NCBI RefSeq assembly: GCF_039673065.1
Contig: NZ_JBDJKW010000011.1
Coordinates: 74,842-138,841 of the forward strand
Source: Allobosea sp039673065
GTDB taxonomy: Bacteria; Pseudomonadota; Alphaproteobacteria; Rhizobiales; Beijerinckiaceae
Direction: 5' to 3'
DNA: 64,000 nt
Under the pieces are notes generated by a model that was not told the DNA's origin, did no database searches, and saw nothing but the letters and a program-made list of their open reading frames with translations. Within the stretch, counting starts at the first letter, position 1; each line of letters starts with the position of its first letter. A program made the position numbers and the translations under genes. Positions 15,666 through 23,805 of the stretch are shown here, piece after piece.

Positions 15666-17561
15666 ATGTGTGGCCTGTACGCGTCCGTGGGCTTCGAGCC
15701 TGATCCGGCGCGCATCGATATCATTGCCCATCGCGGGCCCGACGGGCGCGGCTGGGAGGTCTATGGCAGCGGCGCCGGGCCGGTGGCGCTCGGGCATCGC
15801 CGGCTCGCGATCATCGACGTTTCGGATGCCGGGCTGCAGCCGATGAGCGATGCGTCGGGGCGGTACCATCTGATCTTCAACGGCGAGATCTACAACTATA
15901 TCGAGCTGCGCGAGGAGATGCGGGCGCGGGGCGAGGTCTTCGTCAGCGAGTCCGACTCCGAAGTGCTGCTGCGGGCCTATATGTTGTGGGGCGAGGAGGC
16001 ACTGCCGCGCCTGCGCGGCATGTTCGCCTTCCTGATCTGGGACGAGCGCGAGAAGACGCTGTTCGCGGCGCGCGACCGTTACGGGATCAAGCCGCTCTAT
16101 CTGTTCTCGACGCCGCGGGGCGTCGCCTTCGCCTCCGAGATCAAGCAGCTGCTCGGCCTGCCGGGGTTGAGCGGCCGGATGAACATCGCCCGGGTGCACG
16201 ATTTCCTCGCCTCAGGCATGTCGGACCATACCGCCGAGACGATGTATGACGGCGTCATGCAGCTGCGGGGCGGCGAGTGCGCCACCGTCAAGGCCGGCAG
16301 CCCGGTGCTGCAGATCGCGATCCGGCGCTGGTATCCGGCGACCGCCGGCGAGCTGCATATCTCCGAGGAGGAGGCCGCGGAGCGCTTCCGCGCGCTGCTG
16401 ACCGACTCGGTGCGGCTTCATCTGCGTTCCGACGTACCCGTCGGATCCTGCCTGTCGGGCGGACTCGATTCCTCGGCGATCGTCTGCCTGATGGCCGGAA
16501 TGATGGGGTCGGGCGAGGGCGGCGCCAAGGTCAACACGATCTCGGCCTGCTATGCCGAGAAGAGCGTCGACGAGAAGCCGTTCATGGACGCGGTCGTGGC
16601 GCATGCGCACACGCAGCCGCACTTCATCTTTCCCAAGGCGGAGGATGTGTTCCAGCGCGCCTCCGACATCACCTGGCATCAGGACGAGCCGTTCGGCTCG
16701 ACCTCGATCTTCGCGCAATGGTGCGTCTTCGAAGAGGCCCGCCGGGCCGGCGTCAAGGTGATGCTGGACGGGCAGGGGGCCGACGAGCAGCTCGCCGGTT
16801 ATCACGGCGGCTTCGCCTTTCGTGTCGCCGGCCTGCTGCGTAACGGCAAGGTCAATACCGCGGTCGCGACATTGCTTGCCCGCAAGCGCGAGCTTGGGAC
16901 GCCGCTGCTTGGGCAACTATCGATGGCGGCGATTGCGCTCATGCCGGAATTCGCTACAGCGCGCTTGCGCACTGCTTATCAGCGAGTGCAGCAGCGCGGC
17001 TGGCTGGATACGGCCGTGATACGCAAAGACGGAAACCCGGTGACCGCCAGTCAGGAAGGGCGACGACGCACCGGTCTTGATCCGATTGTCGATATCCGCT
17101 CTCTATGTCTGGGACTGACATACGCTACCAACCTGCCGATGCTATTACATTGGGAGGATCGCAATTCGATGGCGCATTCGATCGAGGCGCGCGTGCCGTT
17201 TCTCGATCACCCTCTGGTCGAGTTCTCCCTTGCACTAGGCAACGATCATAAGATTGAGGGGGCAAGCACGAAAACGGTGCTGCGTCGGGCGATGAAAGGG
17301 ATCATGCCTGATGTCGTCATCGATCGCCGGGATAAGCTCGGTTTCGCGACGCCGGAGCAGGCATGGTTCCGCGGCCCGCTCAAGAACGTGGCAAGGGAAG
17401 GTGTCGAGAATACGCTGTCGCTCTATCCGGATCTGCTTAATGCGGATGCGGTTCGCACGAATACGGCACGTATGCTGGAAGGGCGGACGCCCCTGGATTT
17501 CTCGCTGTGGAGAATCATCAATCTCGGTATCTGGGGCCGACGGTTCGGTGTGAACCTTTGA
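15666..17561 (+). CDS. asnB: Asparagine synthetase-like glutamine amidotransferase 1
   Basis: Glutamine-hydrolysing, ATP-dependent amidation of a carboxylate. The 631 residues start MCGLY, placing the nucleophile Cys at position 2; this fixes the start at 15666 rather than 9 or 123 bases earlier. The class II glutaminase domain carries HRGPDGRGW, GHRRLAIID and FNGEIYNYIELR. The synthetase domain carries the PP-loop SGGLDSS near residue 265 and DGQGADEQLAGYHG near 370. It ends in the usual EDRNSMAHSIEARVPFLDH region. Inside polysaccharide clusters such enzymes often amidate uronic acids rather than aspartate. A second, diverged copy lies at 36698-38638. G+C falls somewhat in the last third of the gene. 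Confidence 0.93.
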   Translation: MCGLYASVGFEPDPARIDIIAHRGPDGRGWEVYGSGAGPVALGHRRLAIIDVSDAGLQPMSDASGRYHLIFNGEIYNYIELREEMRARGEVFVSESDSEVLLRAYMLWGEEALPRLRGMFAFLIWDEREKTLFAARDRYGIKPLYLFSTPRGVAFASEIKQLLGLPGLSGRMNIARVHDFLASGMSDHTAETMYDGVMQLRGGECATVKAGSPVLQIAIRRWYPATAGELHISEEEAAERFRALLTDSVRLHLRSDVPVGSCLSGGLDSSAIVCLMAGMMGSGEGGAKVNTISACYAEKSVDEKPFMDAVVAHAHTQPHFIFPKAEDVFQRASDITWHQDEPFGSTSIFAQWCVFEEARRAGVKVMLDGQGADEQLAGYHGGFAFRVAGLLRNGKVNTAVATLLARKRELGTPLLGQLSMAAIALMPEFATARLRTAYQRVQQRGWLDTAVIRKDGNPVTASQEGRRRTGLDPIVDIRSLCLGLTYATNLPMLLHWEDRNSMAHSIEARVPFLDHPLVEFSLALGNDHKIEGASTKTVLRRAMKGIMPDVVIDRRDKLGFATPEQAWFRGPLKNVAREGVENTLSLYPDLLNADAVRTNTARMLEGRTPLDFSLWRIINLGIWGRRFGVNL

Positions 17562-17838
17562 GGCGTACGCGCATGACGGGGAGCGCGAGAAGTCGAGGAT
17601 GGTGGCGTGCGGGGAGAGCATGCACGGTCTTGCCGTCCGCCCAGCCTGCTTGGCGGGCCAGGCCCTTACCGTCATGGGATGTCTGATCGGCCGATGATCT
17701 GATAGCGAGCCATTATGCTATTCAGCGGTCGCCGGGATGCGCTATGTCGCGAGAATAGAGCTGCTGCGGTTGCGCGACGAGGGCGCGCCGGAAGGGATTG
17801 CGGCTCAGTCAGACGCAAGCGATCACAGGAATCTCACG

Positions 17839-18798
17839 ATGAAGGTCTTCATTACCGGTGGTTCCGGGCAGGTCGGTTCGACGGCTGCGGACATGTTCCT
17901 GGCGCGCGGCGACACCGTGATGTCGCTCGACAACTTCGCGACCGGCCGCCGTGACAATCTGCTCGACCAGGAGCGCCTGACGCAGGTCGAGGGCTCGATC
18001 GCCGATTGGGCGCTGGTCGATCGCCTGTTCAGCGAGTTCAAGCCGGACGTCGTCGTTCACACCGCGGCCTCCTACAAGGATCCCGAGGATTGGGAGACGG
18101 ACGCGCTGGTTAATGCTGTGGGCGGCGCCAACATCGCCAAGGGCTGCAAGCTCCACAAGGTCGGGCGCCTGATCTATTTCCAGACCGCTCTGTGCTATGG
18201 CACCAAGCCGCTGCAGCAGCCGATCCAGCTCGATCACCCGATCAATCCGGTGAATTCGAGCTATGCCATCTCGAAGACTGCTGGCGAGAACTACGTCCAG
18301 TTCTCGGGCGTGGACTGGGTCACCTTCCGGCTCGCCAATGTGATCGGACCGCGCAACGTGTCCGGCCCGCTGCCGATCTTCTATGGCCGGCTCGCCGAGG
18401 GCAAGAAGTGCTTCGTCACACCCGCGCGCCGCGATTTTTGCTTCGCCGGTGACCTGGCGCGCGTGGTGCTCCAGGCGGCGGACGGCAGGGGCGGTGGCAC
18501 CTACCACTTCTCCTCCGGCAAGGACGTGGCGATCAAGGAACTCTATGACGCCGTCGTCAAGGCGATGAAGCTCAACGACTATCCCGAGCCCGAGGTCAAG
18601 CCGCTGGGCCCGGACGACGCGCCCTCCATCCTGCTCGACCCGTCCCGCACCTTCGCCGATTTCGGCGATGTGAGCTTCACCCCGCTCGAGGAGATCGCCA
18701 GGCTCTCCGTCGAGCGCTGGGAGAAGGAAGGCGTCGTCGGCGGCTATACGCATCTCAAGGAAGCCCGCGCCGACATCAAGACCGCGGCGAAGGCCTGA
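17839..18798 (+). CDS. NAD-dependent sugar epimerase/dehydratase 1
   Basis: Extended SDR enzyme acting on a nucleotide sugar; 319 residues. The NAD loop GGSGQVGS lies at residues 7-14, the catalytic Tyr-Lys pair is in SSYAISK near residue 146, and HTAASYKDPEDW near 75 is shared with the next gene. The ATG at 17839 with AGGA upstream gives the normal N-terminus MKVFITGG; the in-frame extension to 17737 has no family resemblance. It lies 4 bases before a clear paralogue. Substrate not determined. Confidence 0.87.
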   Translation: MKVFITGGSGQVGSTAADMFLARGDTVMSLDNFATGRRDNLLDQERLTQVEGSIADWALVDRLFSEFKPDVVVHTAASYKDPEDWETDALVNAVGGANIAKGCKLHKVGRLIYFQTALCYGTKPLQQPIQLDHPINPVNSSYAISKTAGENYVQFSGVDWVTFRLANVIGPRNVSGPLPIFYGRLAEGKKCFVTPARRDFCFAGDLARVVLQAADGRGGGTYHFSSGKDVAIKELYDAVVKAMKLNDYPEPEVKPLGPDDAPSILLDPSRTFADFGDVSFTPLEEIARLSVERWEKEGVVGGYTHLKEARADIKTAAKA

Positions 18799-18802
18799 CA
18801 CG

Positions 18803-19744
18803 ATGCGGGTCCTGATCACCGGCGGGGCGGGGTGCCTCGGCTCGAATCTCACCGAGCGCTATCTCGAAGCCGGGCACGAGGTCCTCGTGCTCGATAACTT
18901 CGCGACGGGCCATCGCGGCTCGCTGCCGGATGGCCATCCCGGCCTCGAGTTGGTCGAGGGCGACGTCGCCGACAAGGTTCTGGTGGATCGGCTCTTCGCC
19001 GCGTTCAAGCCAAGTCATGTCGTGCACTCTGCCGCCGCCTACAAGGATCCGGACGACTGGCTGGAGGATACCCGGACGAACGTCGCGGGCACGATCAACG
19101 TCGTCTCCGCCGCCAAGGCCGCAGGAGTGAAGCGCTTCGTCAACTTCCACACGGCGCTCGGCTATGGCCGGCCGGAAACGCTGCCGATCCCGGCAGACGC
19201 CCCTGCCCGCCCGTTCACTAGCTATGGCATCTCGAAGCAGGCCGGCGAGAACTACCTCGCCATGTCCGGCCTGCCCTTCGTGTCGTTGCGGCTCGCCAAC
19301 GTCACCGGCCCGCGCCTGGCGATCGGCCCGATCCCGACCTTCTATACGCGTCTGAAAGCCGGCAAGGGCTGCTTCTGCTCAAAGACCGTGCGCGACTTCA
19401 TCGATATGGATGATTTCTTCTCGGTGATGGATGCTGTCATGGCGGAGGATGCGCCGAGCGGCGTGTTCAACGTCTCGACCGGCACCGGACATACCATCAA
19501 GGAGATTTTCGACATCGTCGTCGACCATCTCGGCATCACGCTCGCCGAGCCGGTGCCCGAGGTCGAACCTGGCGCCGACGACGTGCCGGCCGTTGTGCTC
19601 GATCCCTCGCAGACGATGACGTGTTTTGGCTGGAAGCCGCGCTATGATTTCGAGCAGACAATCCGGCGTATGCTCGCCTGGTACGATCGACACGGCGTCA
19701 CCGCAATATACAGCCACCTGAAGGCGCCGCCCGCAAAAGGCTGA
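18803..19744 (+). CDS. NAD-dependent sugar epimerase/dehydratase 2 (tandem paralogue)
   Basis: 313-residue extended SDR, clearly a duplicate of the preceding gene: both share DNFATG near residue 33, FKPxxVVHxAAxYKDPxDW, and the pattern GPLPIFYGRL / GPIPTFYTRL. Here the NAD loop is GGAGCLGS (residues 7-14) and the active-site pair lies in SYGISKQAGE near residue 144. The gene starts 4 bases after its neighbour, so both are co-translated. Two related but different subunits could form a heteromer or act on successive intermediates; this cannot be decided from sequence. Confidence 0.87.
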   Translation: MRVLITGGAGCLGSNLTERYLEAGHEVLVLDNFATGHRGSLPDGHPGLELVEGDVADKVLVDRLFAAFKPSHVVHSAAAYKDPDDWLEDTRTNVAGTINVVSAAKAAGVKRFVNFHTALGYGRPETLPIPADAPARPFTSYGISKQAGENYLAMSGLPFVSLRLANVTGPRLAIGPIPTFYTRLKAGKGCFCSKTVRDFIDMDDFFSVMDAVMAEDAPSGVFNVSTGTGHTIKEIFDIVVDHLGITLAEPVPEVEPGADDVPAVVLDPSQTMTCFGWKPRYDFEQTIRRMLAWYDRHGVTAIYSHLKAPPAKG

Positions 19745-19796
19745 GCGCCGGTTCGCGCCACTTACCCTGCACTCGATCGATGGAAACGACTTCACC

Positions 19797-20858
19797 ATGA
19801 GCGAGAGTTTCGCCAACAAGAATGTGCTCGTGGTCGGCGGTGCCGGCTTTGTGGGGTCCAATCTGGTCAAGCAGATCCTGCGCGAAAAGCCGCGCAAGCT
19901 GGCCATCGTCGATAACTTCCTCTCGGCCGATCCGGTCAATGTGTCTGACGACCCGGTCGTGAAACTCGTCTCAGGTCCGATCACGAGCGAGCGCATCCTG
20001 CGCGAGCTCGATGATGACCTCGACTATGCCTACCATCTCGCCTGTTTCCATGGGAACCAGTCATCGATCCACGATCCGCTGATGGATCACGAGAACAACA
20101 CGCTGACCACGCTGAAGCTGTTCGAGCGGTTGAAGGACATCAAGACCCTGAAGAAGGTCGTTTATTCGGCCGCGGGGTGCGCGGTAGCGGCAAAGACCTT
20201 CGATGGTGCGACGGCTACCGGCGAGGATGCGCCGGTTTCCCTGTTCCACGATAGTCCGTATTCGATCTCCAAGCTGATCGGCGAGATGTACGGCAACTAT
20301 TATTTCACGCGGCATGGTCTGCCTTTCGTGAAGGCCCGCTTCCAGAACGTCTATGGCCCAGGCGAGATCCTGGGGGCAGGGCGCTGGCGTGGGACGCCGG
20401 CGACGGTCTGGCGCAATGTGACGCCGACCTTCGTCTGGAAGTCGCTGCACGGCGAGGCGCTGCCCGTCGAGAACGGCGGCATCGCGACGCGTGACTTCAT
20501 CTTCGTCGAGGACATGGCGCGGGGCCTGATGGCCTGCGGTCTGAGAGGCGAGCCAGGAGAGATCTACAATCTCGGCTCAGGGGCCGAGGTCTCGATCCGC
20601 GAGCTGGCCGAGCGCATCAATGCGGCCACGGGTAGCGCGACGCCGATCGCGCTGACGCCCGCGCGCGACTGGGACAGGTCGGGCCAGCGTTTCGCCTCGA
20701 CCGACAAGGCCCGCGAGAAGCTCGGCTTCGTCGCCGAGGTGCCCCACGAGGAAGGCATTCGGCGAACCGTCGAATGGACGAGGGCGAACAAGGACACCAT
20801 CGTTCGCTGCATGCTGGGGCACGTGCACTTCCTCCCGGAGCTTAAGCGCTATGCCTGA
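19797..20858 (+). CDS. NAD-dependent sugar epimerase/dehydratase 3 (GalE-like)
   Basis: 353-residue extended SDR, more distant from the two upstream paralogues. The NAD loop is VGGAGFVGSNL (residues 13-23), the catalytic pair is in SPYSISKLIGE near residue 157, and RFQNVYGPGE near 182 plus TRDFIFVEDMA near 231 are UDP-glucose 4-epimerase/dTDP-glucose dehydratase features. Its stop overlaps the next glycosyltransferase start by 8 bases, tying it to the glycan cluster. Probably makes a sugar nucleotide for that transferase. Confidence 0.88.
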   Translation: MSESFANKNVLVVGGAGFVGSNLVKQILREKPRKLAIVDNFLSADPVNVSDDPVVKLVSGPITSERILRELDDDLDYAYHLACFHGNQSSIHDPLMDHENNTLTTLKLFERLKDIKTLKKVVYSAAGCAVAAKTFDGATATGEDAPVSLFHDSPYSISKLIGEMYGNYYFTRHGLPFVKARFQNVYGPGEILGAGRWRGTPATVWRNVTPTFVWKSLHGEALPVENGGIATRDFIFVEDMARGLMACGLRGEPGEIYNLGSGAEVSIRELAERINAATGSATPIALTPARDWDRSGQRFASTDKAREKLGFVAEVPHEEGIRRTVEWTRANKDTIVRCMLGHVHFLPELKRYA

Positions 20859-22158
20859 CACCGGTAGAGCGTTCACGCGCGGAGCGGCCGCAGGAGGTCC
20901 GTGCGTCTGGATCATATCCTATACTCCGGCTTCGGACGAGCCGCGTCTGCTGCGGCAGGCCTGGAGCTATCGCGAGGCCGGCTGGAGTGTCGTCGTCGCG
21001 GGCTATGACGGCGCATCTCCGCGGCCGCCCGGCTGGAACTATCTGCGACTGGATAATAGCTGGTCCACCGGTGGCCGTGTGCAGCGTGCGGCGCTACGCG
21101 CCCAGCGTTCGTTCGGGCGTCTCCTCTATCGTGACCTACGGGGCATTCCGGGGCTCGCTCAATGGGGCGCGCGACTACATTGTCAGGGGCTGCCTAACTG
21201 GCGCCGGCACGGGCAGGAGATTTTGCAGACCGCGCGAGCCAATCCTGACCTGCGCCCGAATCTCGTGATTGCCCATGACCCGCCCACCTGCGCGGCCGCA
21301 GTTGCATTGGCCGAGTGGGCAGACGCTGCCTGGATGATCGACGCCCATGAGTATGGCCGCGGTCAATATGCGCACGATCCTAGCTGGCTGGCGGACGGGC
21401 GCTGGCTTGCCACGGCGCTGCAGGACTATTATTTTGCGGCGGCCGACGCGGTGACTACCGTCTGTGACGGTATTGCCGACCTGCTCAATGTTGAGCAGGT
21501 CCTGCGTCGCCCAGTCACGGTGATCCGTTCGGTTCCCTTCGCGCAGCCGCAGAAGTTCCGACCGTGCGGCGAGCGCATAATGGTACTCTACCATGGTATC
21601 GTGTCAGAGGATCGCGGGCTGGAGGAGGCCGTGCGTTCACTGCCGATGTGGCGGCCAGAGTTTTCCCTGCTCATCCGCGGAAATGGTGATCCGGCGGTTG
21701 CGCTCCGCCTGCGAGAGCTGGCGCGGGATCTGGGCGTGGCCGACAGGCTCAGGCTCGAACCGCCCGTGCCCTTCGGGGAAATCGTTCCGGCTGCCAATCG
21801 CGCGGATATCGGCTATTTCGTGCAGGGAAACTTCTCCCCGCAGAAGCGCTTCACGCTTCCGAACAAGTTCTTCGAATACGTGATGGCTGGACTTTGTCTA
21901 TGCGTGGCGGATTTGCCGGAGATGGCTGCGCTCGTGCGGCGCCATGACCTCGGTACCCTGGTCGACAGTACCGATCCGTCGGCTATTGCCAAAGCCATCA
22001 ATGGACTGACACCCGCGCGCATTGATGCCGCTAAGCAGGCGGCGATCCGGGCCTCTCAGGAGTTGACCTGGGAGCGCGAGCAGGAGCGACTGCTCCTCCT
22101 CGGCGAGACCATCCTAGCCGAGAGACGGAGCCGTATAGGTTCCACAGTCACCGGGTAA
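20851..22158 (+). CDS. GT4-like glycosyltransferase, soluble member of the cluster's six-member family
   Basis: 435-residue GT-B fold enzyme that would add one sugar to a lipid-linked glycan on the cytoplasmic membrane face. It has the cluster family's signature: DAHEY at residues 164-168, CDGIADLLN near 205, ERIMVLYHGIVSEDRGL near 241, RPEFSLLIRGNGDP near 268, and PNKFFEYVMAGL with Glu342 expected to contact the donor nucleotide. No membrane segment is visible. The gene overlaps the upstream epimerase by 8 bases. It ends 28 bases from the convergent hisF-like gene. Donor and acceptor are unknown. Confidence 0.87.
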   Translation: MPDTGRAFTRGAAAGGPCVWIISYTPASDEPRLLRQAWSYREAGWSVVVAGYDGASPRPPGWNYLRLDNSWSTGGRVQRAALRAQRSFGRLLYRDLRGIPGLAQWGARLHCQGLPNWRRHGQEILQTARANPDLRPNLVIAHDPPTCAAAVALAEWADAAWMIDAHEYGRGQYAHDPSWLADGRWLATALQDYYFAAADAVTTVCDGIADLLNVEQVLRRPVTVIRSVPFAQPQKFRPCGERIMVLYHGIVSEDRGLEEAVRSLPMWRPEFSLLIRGNGDPAVALRLRELARDLGVADRLRLEPPVPFGEIVPAANRADIGYFVQGNFSPQKRFTLPNKFFEYVMAGLCLCVADLPEMAALVRRHDLGTLVDSTDPSAIAKAINGLTPARIDAAKQAAIRASQELTWEREQERLLLLGETILAERRSRIGSTVTG

Positions 22159-22186
22159 GCTGGAACATAACTTGCCGGAACTCGCC

Positions 22187-22945
22187 CTAAGGCAAGCGCT
22201 GCTTGAGATCGCGGCGATCCGGATAGTTGATCAGTACGGCCCGGTGAACGCCTTTGTAGATGAACAGGCTGCCGGCGGCGACGGCGGAAGCTCCTCCCTC
22301 GTTCACGGCGATGCCGAGATCGTCAAGCGAGCCCGCGCCGCCACAGGCAATGACGGGGACCGAGCAGCGTGAGGAGACTGCCTTGATCAAGGCGGCGTCG
22401 TAACCTTTCATCACGCCATCGCGGTCGATGGCGTTAACGAGGATCTCTCCGACGCCGAGTTGGCCAAATTGGGCGATCTGATCCGGCAGGGACACGGAAC
22501 GCTTCTTGGAACCGGAATGGGTGTAGAGCTCATAGCGGCCGAGAAGGGTCTTCTTGACGTCAAGGCAACCGACCACTGCCTGCGCTCCGTAAACGCGCGA
22601 GGTCTCTGCTAGAACGTCGGGATGGTCGAAGGCGGCGGTGTTGAAGATGACCTTCTCGAAGCCGAGCGACAGGATGCGCTGCACCTGCTCGAACGTGGTG
22701 ATGCCGCCGCCATAGGCCATCGGCATGAAGGCTTCGCCCGCGATCTGCTCTAGCATGTCGAAATCAGGACCGCGACCGGCCGGGGTGGCCGAAATGTCTA
22801 TGAATGCGAGCTCGTCGACCTCCTTCTCGTTGAATATGCGCACGCTATTGATCGGATCGCCGATATAGCGCGGGTCCTTGAACTTGACGGTTTTGTAGAG
22901 CCCGCTGTTGCGTAGCAGCAGAACGGGGATCACGCGCGTCTTCAT
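22187..22945 (-). CDS. HisF-like subunit for sugar amidotransferase (WbpI-cluster HisF2 / WbuZ type)
   Basis: In amidino-sugar pathways, the HisF-like barrel receives ammonia from the HisH-like glutaminase and delivers it with the WbpG/WbuX amidotransferase. The 252-residue barrel retains DISAT, YGGGI and IVNAIDRDG, but the true HisF start R-I-I-x-C-L-D is here R-V-I-P-V-L-L, so the catalytic Asp11 of histidine biosynthesis is lost (Leu at residue 10). The second Asp (GCLDVKK, near 128) is kept. This, and the absence of other his genes, argue against a role in histidine synthesis. The HisH-like partner lies 51 bases upstream on the same strand. Confidence 0.9.
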   Translation of the reverse strand: MKTRVIPVLLLRNSGLYKTVKFKDPRYIGDPINSVRIFNEKEVDELAFIDISATPAGRGPDFDMLEQIAGEAFMPMAYGGGITTFEQVQRILSLGFEKVIFNTAAFDHPDVLAETSRVYGAQAVVGCLDVKKTLLGRYELYTHSGSKKRSVSLPDQIAQFGQLGVGEILVNAIDRDGVMKGYDAALIKAVSSRCSVPVIACGGAGSLDDLGIAVNEGGASAVAAGSLFIYKGVHRAVLINYPDRRDLKQRLP

Positions 22946-22996
22946 CGGATTTCCTGACGGGGCTGTTCTGATGGCCGAATGAAGCGGAGGCGGGGC

Positions 22997-23605
22997 TTAA
23001 GAATCGGCAAAGGCCTTGAGTATCGCCAGCCCATGGCGCAGCGACTTCTCGGGATGGAACTGGACACCGGTGATGTTGTCGCGGTTGACGGCGCAGGCAT
23101 AGGGAAAGCCGTATTCGGCGACAGCCAGGACCCTCTCCTGGTCGGCAACGTCGAAATAGTAGGAATGGACGAAATAGAACCGGGACTCTTCGTCCAGCGA
23201 CGCAAAAAGCGGGGACGGGCGGCGCGGTGTCACGGTGTTCCAGCCCATATTGGGCACGCGCAAGCCGGGGCGATCGGGGAAACGGCGGCACACCATGTCT
23301 ATCCAGCCCAGCCCGCGGGCTCCTTCAGCTTCGTCGCTGGAATGGCCGAGCAATTGCGCGCCGACGCAGATGCCGAGCACCGGGCGCTTGGCCTCGAGGG
23401 CGAACCATTGCAGCGTGTCGTAGAACGGCGCTGCTCGCAACTCTGCCGCGCAATGGCCGAAGTTGCCGACGCCGGGCAGAACCAGCTTGGCCGCCTCGCG
23501 GATCTCGCCTGGATCGGAGGACAACCTGGCATCTGCGCCGGCCTTGCGCAGCATGCGCTCGACCGATTTCAGGTTGCCTACTCCGTAGTCGGCGATCACG
23601 ATCAT
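22997..23605 (-). CDS. HisH-like glutaminase subunit for sugar amidotransferase (WbuY type)
   Basis: Class I glutamine amidotransferase subunit of 202 residues that releases ammonia for the amidino-sugar enzyme. The catalytic triad is visible: Cys80 in GICVGAQLLG, His184 and Glu186 in VQFHPEKS. The start MIVIADYGVGNLKSV is canonical for HisH relatives. It is co-transcribed with the HisF-like gene. Both lie about 21 kb from the two amidotransferase genes (44484 and 45898) that should use the ammonia, an unusually split arrangement. Confidence 0.9.
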   Translation of the reverse strand: MIVIADYGVGNLKSVERMLRKAGADARLSSDPGEIREAAKLVLPGVGNFGHCAAELRAAPFYDTLQWFALEAKRPVLGICVGAQLLGHSSDEAEGARGLGWIDMVCRRFPDRPGLRVPNMGWNTVTPRRPSPLFASLDEESRFYFVHSYYFDVADQERVLAVAEYGFPYACAVNRDNITGVQFHPEKSLRHGLAILKAFADS

Positions 23606-23732
23606 CGCTTGTCTTCTCCCAGCGCGGGGAACGAGTACCCCGCGGGTTTTCCTAGCGCATGACGCTGCATATCGCGAGATGATCGAGTCGGGTTCCGAGC
23701 CTGGCGCTGGCCGCAGGTGGCGCCGCCTGCTT

Positions 23733-23761
23733 GCCTGGCCCTCTCGGGACGAGAGGCAGGC
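23733..23761 (-). terminator. Hairpin between cysNC and the hisH-like gene
   Basis: CCTCTCG/CGAGAGG around GGA, continued outward by GCCTG/CAGGC across a 2-base bulge, gives a 12-bp stem 45 bases past the cysNC stop. No clear T-run follows, so termination is likely but unproven. The rest of the 200-base gap (23606-23805) shows no gene. Confidence 0.45.
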
Positions 23762-23805
23762 GGGCGACTTGGCGAACCGTGGTCATGATGGCATCAATAT
23801 GCTGG

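Noticed and set aside
22187..23605. Histidine biosynthesis genes hisF and hisH
   Set aside because: HisF Asp11 is missing, no other his genes are near, and two sugar amidotransferases that need such partners are in the cluster.
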